A stretch of DNA of 64,000 nt from JBBRDU01 sp038230335 (GTDB lineage Bacteria; Verrucomicrobiota; Verrucomicrobiia; Chthoniobacterales; UBA10450), in NCBI GenBank assembly GCA_038230335.1, contig JBBRNL010000004.1, forward strand, positions 62,001 through 126,000, written 5' to 3'. Made by a program: the position numbers and the translations under genes. The stretch's first letter is position 1, and the number at the start of each line of letters is the position of its first letter. Positions 42,941 to 50,852 of this stretch are shown here, one piece after another. Under the pieces are notes generated by a model. The model ran no database searches, had not been told where the DNA came from, and was given only the letters and a program-made list of their open reading frames with translations.

Positions 42941-43972
42941 TCACACCGCTTTCCGGAGGCGCGTCTGGCGAAACCACTGATATATTTCCGCGACCTGACC
43001 GTATGATAATCCCAGATTGTGAATGGAGGGTTTGATCTCAACTTTCAGCCGGCGAACGGGCGCCTCGTGGACGCGGGGAAGCGGTGGCAGATGCGCCAGT
43101 GCCTCCAAGCCGAAGATTACCTGCAAAACATCTCTGCCCATCGCGACAGACTGCGCCGCCTTGCTGTGCTTCGCCAGCAGTCGGCACGCATGCTGATATC
43201 GAGGCACGACCGCGACAAAATCGCCCGATGAAAGTATGGATAGGAGCCGTTCAATGCCCACACCGTATCCTCCGACAAAATTAATTGGGAGAAGCGCGCC
43301 CTCCCTGATGCGAAAGTAGTTGAAGACGAGAGTGGCCAACTCGATCCCGTCACAATAGACGTCGACGCGGGGACCAACCAGCGCGCCGTTAAACGGCGCA
43401 ATGTCGAAGTTCGCGATGGTAGGGATTTCGCCTGCGGGAATACCAGCTCGTCGCAATGCCGTGGCAGAAACGGCATCCGGTAGAAAGCGGACGCGCTTTT
43501 TCAGCGCGCGATCACGGCCATCTCCCCCTCCCCCAAATAAAGCGCCGCCGAAGTAGGTCGCGGTCAGCCTGCTTCGGGGGATGTCCAGTGCGTCAAGCAG
43601 ACGGAAAAACTGTTTGAAGGTGGCTCGTTGTAACTCGGCAAATCGGCCGTTCAAGGCAGGCGGCCCCGCCGACTGGTCCAATTCAATGGAAGAGCCGAAC
43701 GCGGCCACGTGAAAGACACGAGAATGGAACGCATCGATCGTGTCGTTGATTCGGAGACAGCGGTCGATGCCCCAGTAGGAGGAGGCACGATCCGCCAAGG
43801 CACAATCCCGCGCATAGAAAGGCGAGTGATTGAAGCCCGTTCCTGAGACAACGGGCGAAAAGCCGCGAAGGATCTGCTTAGCCGCCGGCTGATGAAATGC
43901 AAAAAGACGCTCAAGTATGCGCGCACGCGACGCTGGTCGCTCGCGCGGTCGCTTAGTCTTTCCGTCTCGCAC
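42941..43972 (-). CDS. Stand-alone AlaRS-like class II catalytic domain
   Basis: A 343-residue protein resembling only the aminoacylation core of alanyl-tRNA synthetase. Parallels: WGIDRCLRINDTIDAFHSRVFHVAAFGSSI at the place of AlaRS motif 2 (QKCxRxxGKHND..GxxxRHxTFFEMLGNFSFG), FKQFFRLLDALDIPRSRLTATYFGG for the mid helix, GPRVDVYCDGIELATLVFNYFRI for GPxxEIxxD...ElWNLVFxQ and GGYGVGIERLLSIL for motif 3 (GxGLERL). The editing and C-Ala domains are missing. Such paralogues can activate amino acids for non-ribosomal chemistry rather than tRNA charging. The next gene upstream is a SAM methyltransferase. Identity is low, so the assignment is tentative. Confidence 0.55.
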   Translation of the reverse strand: MRDGKTKRPRERPASRARILERLFAFHQPAAKQILRGFSPVVSGTGFNHSPFYARDCALADRASSYWGIDRCLRINDTIDAFHSRVFHVAAFGSSIELDQSAGPPALNGRFAELQRATFKQFFRLLDALDIPRSRLTATYFGGALFGGGGDGRDRALKKRVRFLPDAVSATALRRAGIPAGEIPTIANFDIAPFNGALVGPRVDVYCDGIELATLVFNYFRIREGALLPINFVGGYGVGIERLLSILSSGDFVAVVPRYQHACRLLAKHSKAAQSVAMGRDVLQVIFGLEALAHLPPLPRVHEAPVRRLKVEIKPSIHNLGLSYGQVAEIYQWFRQTRLRKAV

Positions 43973-44171
43973 GCTCAGGCATTGCCCGCCGCAAAGGATC
44001 TATTTCCCAGTGGAATAAGCGTCCACAATAAGGCTGGCGCTACCGCCTTTGACCGTCTTTCGGGGATGAAGATCTGCGATCCTGATGGAGCTTTTGTTTG
44101 GGCGATTCGGTGCCGTGGTCTTAGCTTTTTTCATAAGTTAACCAGTAGGATTGTTCCTTTTTACCTGCGCG

Positions 44172-45455
44172 TCAATCTCGCGCCCGGCCGGATCGACGAG
44201 ATTTCAGTAGAGGACGGGGCGGATCGGACAGCGGGTCACCAGGATGGAGATTGATCGCTCCGAGAAGATAGAGTGAGTACAGATGCTTCGTTAATAAGCG
44301 GGACGGGGGGGCGGGGAGGCCGGCGCGAGAGAGGATTTCATGCACAGAGCGCCGCGCACGACTGGATCGCAGGATCTCAATCACCCATCCCGGCACGCAA
44401 AGGTCCACCCGGGTATTGGTGGCCTTGCTCTTCAGAGAAGTTCGTCGCAGCGCGTCCCCGGGCTGGAACTTTGTCGGCCAGCGCCGGGTGTAGAGATTTG
44501 TTCCCAAGATGAGGCAGCGCTTAAGAAAGCTTGGATCAACCCAATCGATCCCGGGGGTCGGCCGGCGCGCCAGAACGAGCGCGTGAAATGCCGATGGTTT
44601 AATCAGTTCGGTGATTTGATGCGCCTCAGCGCGGGACTGAGGAACAAAGAGGTCGAACAAATCATGGGTGAAAGCGGGGCGGAGCGAGCGATGCGCGCCG
44701 TAGCTGCCTAAGAAATGGAGATCGGAGCGGCGACACAATGCAACCCATGCGGCCAGTGATCGATTGTCCACGATGGGACCAAACAAATCGCTCGCCAAAT
44801 ATTCCGATCCCTCTTTTGCAATCACCCCGGGACAACCCCAAGTCAGTGTATCATGCAACATCAGGACACGTCGCAGCCGCGGCCCGTCTTTGAAATCCTT
44901 CGCGTCGAAGCCAAAAGCGGGCAAACTTTTTCGCCATCGCTGGCTAAAGTGAACTGAACCGTTGACGCCGAGATAGAGCGCCCCGTCGGAGCGCAAACAA
45001 TTCGCGAGATTATCCAGCGCCCGTTGTGGCTGCGTGATGTCGCCCAGGACGCCATGGCATGTCGCGACGTCATAATCGTTCCCGACAATCTCGGCGAAGT
45101 TACCCGCCGTAAGATCGGCTACGATGAAGCGAATTCTTCTCCGTTCGGGAAACCGCTGCTGCAAACGTTTTGCCAGACGAATCGAACACACGGAAAAGTC
45201 GATCGCTGTGATTTCAGCGTCGGGAAACTGCCGGCGCAAAGCGAAAGCTTCGTTGCCGGTGCCGCAGCCAGCCACCAGGATGCGCTGCGGCCGGAGCCGG
45301 CTTGAATGCCACATCGCCTCGATCCAAGCCATTGGCGGCATCCATACCTTCCGACCAAGCTGCGGACTTCGCCCAACCGCCGGATACGGCCGCTGGTCAT
45401 AACGTTTGCGGATCGCATCTGAGGTTCCTTGGCTGCTTGTTCCGCGCGAAATCAT
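44172..45455 (-). CDS. SAM-dependent methyltransferase with C-terminal extension
   Basis: About 427 residues from ATG 45455 (MISRGTSSQGTSDAIRKRYDQRPYP). The frame opens earlier, at 45626, but that part is encoded by the tRNA-Asp-derived repeat, so the later start is preferred. Motif I is RILVAGCGTGNEAFAL; the next strand is ITAIDFSVCSIRLAKRL, with acidic residues for SAM ribose; motif IV-like DYDVATCHGVLGDI follows. Residues about 150-350 hold a helical region and the last 90 an HTH-like or winged segment (HEILSRAGLPAPPSRLLTKHLYSLYLLGAI). Similar modules occur in protein or natural-product methylation. Its target is unknown. It lies about 200 bp before the AlaRS-like gene, same strand, so the two are probably co-transcribed. 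Confidence 0.7.
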   Translation of the reverse strand: MISRGTSSQGTSDAIRKRYDQRPYPAVGRSPQLGRKVWMPPMAWIEAMWHSSRLRPQRILVAGCGTGNEAFALRRQFPDAEITAIDFSVCSIRLAKRLQQRFPERRRIRFIVADLTAGNFAEIVGNDYDVATCHGVLGDITQPQRALDNLANCLRSDGALYLGVNGSVHFSQRWRKSLPAFGFDAKDFKDGPRLRRVLMLHDTLTWGCPGVIAKEGSEYLASDLFGPIVDNRSLAAWVALCRRSDLHFLGSYGAHRSLRPAFTHDLFDLFVPQSRAEAHQITELIKPSAFHALVLARRPTPGIDWVDPSFLKRCLILGTNLYTRRWPTKFQPGDALRRTSLKSKATNTRVDLCVPGWVIEILRSSRARRSVHEILSRAGLPAPPSRLLTKHLYSLYLLGAINLHPGDPLSDPPRPLLKSRRSGRARD

Positions 45456-45521
45456 GGAGATTGAAAGAATCCAGCATAGCAATGGCGGCGCCCCCGAGCG
45501 AACTGGATCGCAATCGAGCCC

Positions 45522-45550
45522 GGGTTCGAGCCTCGTAAACTCCGGATTGT
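45522..45550 (+). repeat. tRNA-Asp 3'-end copy 4
   Basis: 29 bases with two mismatches to the tRNA 3' end. It also matches GGATTGT beyond the tRNA end at 35902, so the match is longer than the tRNA alone. It marks the right edge of the block. Confidence 0.8.
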
Positions 45551-45706
45551 CTTTCCGCGCATGCCTGCGCCATCGGGCCGACCCAAACGCATGACAGCGT
45601 CTCCGGTCAGGCGCCATCGCCATCACGCTTTGTTCTGATAAAGCTTGGTCGCCCCAGGCTTCTTGTTTAACATCGCAACCGTTCGGTTCAGCATGAAAGG
45701 CGAATT

Positions 45707-46741
45707 ATGAAGAAGCTGTGGACGGCGGGTATGGCGATGGCAATCGCAATGGCGTGGACGAATCTCTGTGACGCGGGCGCATACAGTAATAATTTCTCGA
45801 GCGGCATAGGAGCCGCAAGTCTGCGAGGAAATGCGGTATTGGATTCAGGTAGCATTCGCATCACCCCGAATGTCTCGGGTCAAATCGGCTCGTTCGTCAT
45901 TAACAATCTGGATCCTGGTCAAGTCGTCCAGACCTTTGACGCCAGTTTCACTTTGGCGATCGGCCCCGGCAGCGTTCCCCCGGCCGATGGAGTCAGTTTT
46001 AGTTTCGGGCCGCCACCACCCAGCACCTACGCGGAAAATGGCGCGACCACGGGAGTTGCGATTTCCTTCGACCTTTTTCAAAACGCGGGCGAATCCCCGG
46101 CCTCTCCGGCCATCCGCATCTTCGTGAATGGAGTTCAGGTCGCCGCCGTGCAGGTTGATCCTTTCAGTGCCGGCGCCTTTCGGCCCGTGGTCGTCCATTA
46201 CGATTCCAATGGTCTTGATCTCACCTACAACTCGGTTCAGTTATTCACGAACCAGGCGCTGCCGGGATTCGGACCAAACAGCGGTTATCAATTTACCTTT
46301 GGCGCGCGCACGGGAGCGAATAGCGCGGAACAGCGGATCGATGACGTTTCAATTAGCACGACGGCCCTAGCGCTGGGTGGAACACCGACCATCACTGTTT
46401 CGGCTTTCCCCACGACCATTACGAACGAAGGCGAGGAAGCCACGTTTACCCTAACGATCTCGCCCCCTTCATCGCGCCAGCTGGCCGTTAGCTTTATGAT
46501 GGGTGGAAGCGCGGCCCAGAACAGCGATTATGTGCTGATCGGCAACTTCAACAAATCCGGGCAACTGATCATCCCATCCGGCCAGTCGAGCACGACCGTC
46601 ACTTTGCATAGTTTGCTTGAAGAGGGCGGAGATGACGGGCCGAATTCCAGTGAGACGGCGGTCTTCAATCTTCTCAAGGGCAAGCGCTATCAGGTTGGAA
46701 CACCCAATAGCGCAACAGTCACCATTCAAAATCTGCGGTAG
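45707..46741 (+). CDS. Exported lectin-like protein with Calx-beta-like domain
   Basis: A 344-residue exported protein. Signal peptide MKKLWTAGMAMAIAMAWTNLCDAGA. Residues about 25-225 resemble an L-type lectin-like jelly roll (FSSGIGAASLRGNAVLD, GVSFSFGPPPP, then FTFGARTGANSAEQRIDDVSI). Residues 230-344 have a Calx-beta/Ig-like pattern (NEGEEATFTLTISPP, DYVLIGNFNKSGQLIIPSGQSSTTVTLHSL, DGPNSSETAVFNLL). A PEP-CTERM anchor is absent. It probably binds sugars at the cell surface. About 80 bp separate its stop from the GTG start of the peroxiredoxin. Confidence 0.65.
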   Translation: MKKLWTAGMAMAIAMAWTNLCDAGAYSNNFSSGIGAASLRGNAVLDSGSIRITPNVSGQIGSFVINNLDPGQVVQTFDASFTLAIGPGSVPPADGVSFSFGPPPPSTYAENGATTGVAISFDLFQNAGESPASPAIRIFVNGVQVAAVQVDPFSAGAFRPVVVHYDSNGLDLTYNSVQLFTNQALPGFGPNSGYQFTFGARTGANSAEQRIDDVSISTTALALGGTPTITVSAFPTTITNEGEEATFTLTISPPSSRQLAVSFMMGGSAAQNSDYVLIGNFNKSGQLIIPSGQSSTTVTLHSLLEEGGDDGPNSSETAVFNLLKGKRYQVGTPNSATVTIQNLR

Positions 46742-46824
46742 TTGGCTTGGCCGACAAGTTCCGCGAAGGCCGTTCGCGCAGAAAAAAAGTGACGCGGCTC
46801 GCCGGCAACGATACGCTTGCTGGC

Positions 46825-47394
46825 GTGAAATCGATCCGACTCGCCATCGCTCTCGCCATCTATGGATTCATGGTGGGGCCCCCGGCGAGCGCCGCTGAAC
46901 CAGCCGCTCCGGAGCATACCGGGCTGGCCGTCGGTCAAAAAGCTCCGTCGTTCACTCTTAAAGACCAGACCGGCCGTGATGTTTCACTGGATGCCCTGCT
47001 GAAGAAAGGCCCGGTCGCGCTGGTCTTCTTTCGCTCGGCGGATTGGTGACCCTTCTGTCAGAAGCAGTTGGTTCAACTGCAAACAAACTCGAAGGGACTG
47101 GAGGCGACCGGCGGTCAGGTCGTGGCCATCAGCTATGACTCCGCGGCCATCCTCAGTCGCTTCGCCACGAAAAAATCAATCACCTATCCACTGCTTTCCG
47201 ACATCGGCAGTAAAACCATCGACGCCTACGGAATTCGCAATAAGGCCGCGCCGGAGCGTGTAAAGGGCATTCCGTACCCCGGCACGTTCATCGTAGGAAC
47301 CGATGGGATGATCCGCGCAAAACTGTTCCTGGAAGGCTATGAGGAACGCACTTCGCCCGAAGCGCTCATGGAAGCGTTGAAAAACGCGAAATGA
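46825..47394 (+). CDS. Peroxiredoxin-like protein, candidate selenoprotein (in-frame UGA)
   Basis: About 190 codons if UGA is read through. The frame before the stop and the frame after are the same and make one AhpC/TSA-type fold. GTG 46825 begins a signal peptide (KSIRLAIALAIYGFMVGPPASAA). QKAPSFTLKDQTGRDVSLDALL and VALVFFRSADW are followed by UGA at 47047-47049, then PFCQKQLVQLQ. Relatives have DWCPFC here, so UGA falls exactly on the first Cys of the C-x-x-C site (U-P-F-C). The rest, VVAISYDSAAILSRFATKKSITYPLLSDIG and FIVGTDGMI, is intact. A hairpin follows at once (next entry). Without selenocysteine insertion it would be a nonsense mutation; then the part after the stop would be expected to decay. 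Confidence 0.75.
47050..47096 (+). promoter_or_regulatory. bSECIS-like hairpin after UGA
   Basis: CAGTTG-GTT-CAACTG (47065-47079) forms a perfect 6-bp stem whose 3-nt loop begins with G, 21 nt after UGA. Outer bases CCCTTC (47050-47055) can pair with GAAGGG (47091-47096). Distance, stem length and loop G fit the bacterial SECIS consensus. A competing short hairpin (CTTCT-GTC-AGAAG) is also possible. Confidence 0.6.
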
Positions 47395-47439
47395 TCGGCG
47401 GAGAACAGTGGTCTAACGAATCGGACACCGAGCTGCCTT

Positions 47440-50100
47440 TTATTTCAACGCCGCATCACACTCGGCTAGCGCGCGGGTGATTTCCTCCGACTTGGTCGCG
47501 TCGGGATTGCTGAGTTTCCCTTTATTTCTCAAATCCTGCCAGATATCGGCGCTTTCCTGGTACTCAGATCGTGCTGCGCGCCAGTTCTGTTGCTGTTCCA
47601 TGAGCGGATTGGAAGTGCGCGACGCCTGCAACGTGTAGGCTTTGCCAATTTGAGCGTGGGCCAACGCCTGATTGCGCGGAGCATCCGCACTTGCCGGATT
47701 GATGGCCAGAATCTGATTGTCGATGGCCAGCTCCTTGCCGGCGTCCTCCAATGCGCCTGCAATTTCACCTGTTGTCAGGAGCAGCTCGACCATTCTCTGA
47801 TAATTTCCACGCAGCGTCATAAGGTAGGTCGTGTTCCTGGGGTCGTTGGCCAACAATTCGTTAACGAGAGCCCGTGACTTTTCATAATACTGCCGAGCGC
47901 CCTCGGCATCGCCGCTCTTCGCCAGCACGGCCACCATGCGCGAGCAACCAAGACTCAGGTCTGATCGCGCCACGGCGTTTTTCGGATCAGACTTTGCCAT
48001 CTGCTCCCAGATCGCGATGTTTTTGGCTTGAAACTCTCTTGCCTGGTTCAAGTCTCCCGCGTCGACGAATGCCATGGAAAGCAATTGATAATCGATCGCA
48101 ACATTTCGTTGCGCGAAGGTGTTGGTCGGGTCTTTCTGCAATAATGTCTCATCGATGGCGAGCGCCTGCCGATAATTTTCCAGGGCACCCGCCGCGTCTT
48201 TATTGGTTTGCAGCATGTTCCCCACACGCTGATGGCTGACCGCGGTCCATTTCCCCTTCTCGGCATTGGCCGGATCGTCGGCCATTAATTTTTCGCGTAT
48301 GGCCAGGGCGCGACGGTAACTCTCCAAGGCTCCGTTCGTGTCGCCGAGATTAGCCGTGTAGGGATTGCCCAGAACATCGCCAAGCGTGACGTAGGAAAGC
48401 GCCAGGGCTTCACGCACTTCCGCGTTGGGAGCGTGCGCGGTCAGCTTTTCCATGACGGCCACAGCCTTGCGATTGGTTTCCACTGCTCCACTAAGGTCCC
48501 CCTTGTTTCTTAAAACCTCACCGATTCGAGTGTAGGTGCTACCCAGCTCCAGATTCAGTTCTGTATTTCCCGGTGCAGCGGCCGCCAGTTGTTCGCGGAC
48601 CTTCAACGCCTTGCGATAACTCGCGAGGGCTCCCGCTGTGTCGCCCAGATTTGGAAAATTAGGACGGCCCTGGACATCGCCGACTTTCAAATAAGCCGAC
48701 GCAATTTCTCGTTGCAGCGAAGCATCGCCGCCGCCCTCCTGCGCCAGGCTGTCCAGGTACTGCAATGAATCCTTAACCAACTTCTCTCGCACCGGCGTCG
48801 AACCCGGCAAATTTGCAATCGCATCGTGATAATCGAACAACACTGAATGAGCGAGCCGTCGCACATCACTAAAGCGTCGATTAGCGAGACGCGCCTGCCA
48901 TGCTGTCCCGATGATTCCACCCACTAACGTCAAGAGGAGAAGAGCGCCCCCTGCCACACCGATCTTGTTTCGCTGGACGAACTTCGACGCACGATACGAG
49001 AACGTGTCTTTGCGAGCGATGACAGTTCGATATTCGAGGTAGCGTCGGATATCGGCAGCGAATGATTCGATCCCGAGGTAACGGCGGTCCGGCTCCTTGC
49101 GCAGCGCTTTCAGGATGATGGTGTCAAGATCCCCTCGTAAACGTCGCTTGATCAAAACATCAGTGGCCGCGGCACTCGGGCGCATCGGTTCTTCCTGTGC
49201 CACCACGCGCAGCAATTCGGTGGGCGCGGGCCGCGGGTTCACGAAACGATGCGCATTTGCGCCGGTCAACATTTCGTAGAGCAACACGCCGAGCGAGTAG
49301 ACGTCGCTCACCGTTGTAATCGGTTCTCCCCGTACCTGCTCCGGAGAAGCATAGGCTGGAGTGAGGCGCTGATGATCAACGAGGGTCAGATCGAAGCCGC
49401 CTTCCGCAGAATCGAGCAATTTGGCGATGCCGAAATCGAGCAACTTCGGTTCGCTTTCTTCCGTGATAAGGATGTTAGCCGGCTTCAAGTCCCGGTGAAC
49501 GACAAGATTTTGATGAGCGAATCGTACGGCGCCGCAAATCTTTAGGAAGAGTTGAAGGCGATCCTCCAGGGGCAGCCCCCGGCCGATGCAAAATTCCGTG
49601 ACCGGAGAACCAATCACGTATTCCATGACGAAATAGGGCAATCCATCCTCGGTGGTTCCGCCATCGAAGAGCCGCGCAATATTGGGATGCTCGAGGCGGG
49701 CAAGGATCTCGCGCTCACTGCGGAACCGCCGCAGCACTTCATCGGTATCGGTGCCGCGCTTCAACAATTTGATGGCGACTTGTTTTTGAAACTCCTGATC
49801 GGCCCGGGCCGCCAGATAAACCGTGCCCATTCCTCCACGACCGAGCTCGCGCAAAATCACATACGATCCGATGCGCTGACCGGCTGCCGAATCCGTTAGG
49901 GCGGATCGCGCCTGATGTATCTCGTCAGCGGCACCCTCCAGTCGATCGGCGGAATGGGCCAGAAGAGATTCGACCTCACGATGCAACCCCGTGTCCCCCT
50001 CGCAGGCCTGCGATAGAAAATCCGCACGGGCCGATCCATCGTGGAGCTCGAGCGCACCGCCGATGATATCCTTGATCCGTTGCCAGCGCGTTGCGTCCAT
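47440..50100 (-). CDS. Ser/Thr protein kinase with TPR domain (STPK)
   Basis: An 886-residue membrane kinase. The N-terminal region (1-75) is followed by a kinase domain (about 78-350): P-loop GRGGMGTVYLAARAD, VAIKLLK, catalytic HRDLKPANIL, DFGIAKLL and SPEQVRGEPITTVSDVYSLGVLLYEML. A transmembrane helix lies at about 383-405 (IGVAGGALLLLTLVGGIIGTAW). About eight TPR units follow to the C-terminus, with repeated AALENYRQALAIDETLLQ motifs. This fits the kinase-TPR group usually paired with ECF sigma factors of TIGR02999 type. The ECF gene is 30 bp upstream and on the same strand, so they probably work together. Confidence 0.92.
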   Translation of the reverse strand: MDATRWQRIKDIIGGALELHDGSARADFLSQACEGDTGLHREVESLLAHSADRLEGAADEIHQARSALTDSAAGQRIGSYVILRELGRGGMGTVYLAARADQEFQKQVAIKLLKRGTDTDEVLRRFRSEREILARLEHPNIARLFDGGTTEDGLPYFVMEYVIGSPVTEFCIGRGLPLEDRLQLFLKICGAVRFAHQNLVVHRDLKPANILITEESEPKLLDFGIAKLLDSAEGGFDLTLVDHQRLTPAYASPEQVRGEPITTVSDVYSLGVLLYEMLTGANAHRFVNPRPAPTELLRVVAQEEPMRPSAAATDVLIKRRLRGDLDTIILKALRKEPDRRYLGIESFAADIRRYLEYRTVIARKDTFSYRASKFVQRNKIGVAGGALLLLTLVGGIIGTAWQARLANRRFSDVRRLAHSVLFDYHDAIANLPGSTPVREKLVKDSLQYLDSLAQEGGGDASLQREIASAYLKVGDVQGRPNFPNLGDTAGALASYRKALKVREQLAAAAPGNTELNLELGSTYTRIGEVLRNKGDLSGAVETNRKAVAVMEKLTAHAPNAEVREALALSYVTLGDVLGNPYTANLGDTNGALESYRRALAIREKLMADDPANAEKGKWTAVSHQRVGNMLQTNKDAAGALENYRQALAIDETLLQKDPTNTFAQRNVAIDYQLLSMAFVDAGDLNQAREFQAKNIAIWEQMAKSDPKNAVARSDLSLGCSRMVAVLAKSGDAEGARQYYEKSRALVNELLANDPRNTTYLMTLRGNYQRMVELLLTTGEIAGALEDAGKELAIDNQILAINPASADAPRNQALAHAQIGKAYTLQASRTSNPLMEQQQNWRAARSEYQESADIWQDLRNKGKLSNPDATKSEEITRALAECDAALK

Positions 50101-50129
50101 TCAGGTTATGCGATTTCGAGGCCCGCGCC

Positions 50130-50750
50130 TCACTTCGCGTTAACCATCTCCCGCTCCAGCCACATTTTCGCGACGGTCCATTCACGCTTCACCGTGGCGG
50201 GTGAAATTCCCATGACTTCAGCGGTTTCCTCAATGGACAGTCCCCCGAAAAATCGCAATTCCACAATCTGACCTTGTCGCGGATCGAAGGCTTCCAGTTC
50301 GCGCAATGTCGTGTTGAGGGCCGCCGCGGAAATCTCGCGCTGATCAAAAACATGCAAGGCCGCGTCCAATTCCAGACACGTCGCGCCCCCGCCGCGCTTA
50401 CTGGCCCCGCGAGCCTCGGCATGCTGGAGAAGTACACGCCGCATGATACGGGCGGCAACACCAAGGAAGTGCGCCCGATTTTCCCAGTTGACCGTGCGTT
50501 GGTCGACCAGCCGCAAGTAAGCCTCATGAACCAGCGCCGTCGGTTGGAGGGTGTGTCCAGCGCGCTCGTTGTGCAGGTAACCGGAGGCGAGCCGGCGCAA
50601 TTCTTCGTAAACCTGCGGCAACATGTCGGACAGCGCCTTGCCCTGCCGGTTCGCAAAATCGGTCTGGGTGGCCGTTGAAAACGAGGCAAGCAGCTGTTCC
50701 AGATCAGCGGAATCGTCCCACTTTTCTGCCTCGGCGCTCATCATCGGCAA
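50130..50750 (-). CDS. ECF sigma factor (TIGR02999 type)
   Basis: A 206-residue RNA polymerase sigma factor. Region 2 is at about residues 48-120 (YEELRRLASGYLHNERAGHTLQPTALVHEAYLRL, AHFLGVAARIMRRVLLQHAEARGASKRG). Region 4 is at about 145-200 (LEAFDPRQGQIVELRFFGGLSIEETAEVMGISPATVKREWTVAKMWL, helix-turn-helix). Such factors lack an anti-sigma gene and are thought to be controlled by the linked kinase. The first Met at 50750 is used; a Met at codon 4 is also possible. It diverges from the 1781-residue secreted protein, with 100 bp between their starts. Confidence 0.88.
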   Translation of the reverse strand: MPMMSAEAEKWDDSADLEQLLASFSTATQTDFANRQGKALSDMLPQVYEELRRLASGYLHNERAGHTLQPTALVHEAYLRLVDQRTVNWENRAHFLGVAARIMRRVLLQHAEARGASKRGGGATCLELDAALHVFDQREISAAALNTTLRELEAFDPRQGQIVELRFFGGLSIEETAEVMGISPATVKREWTVAKMWLEREMVNAK

Positions 50751-50852
50751 TGTACAACAAAGGCCTTCGTCACAGGCAATTTTTATTCGTGAGCCGTTTT
50801 AACGTCTTTTCCGGCGTTCTATATAGAGCCACCACACTGCTCCGTCCCCATT

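Noticed and set aside
35874..45550. The tRNA-derived repeats as integron attC sites
   Set aside because: They match the T-arm and acceptor of tRNA-Asp and have no attC core GTTRRRY or palindromic arms. No integron integrase is visible.
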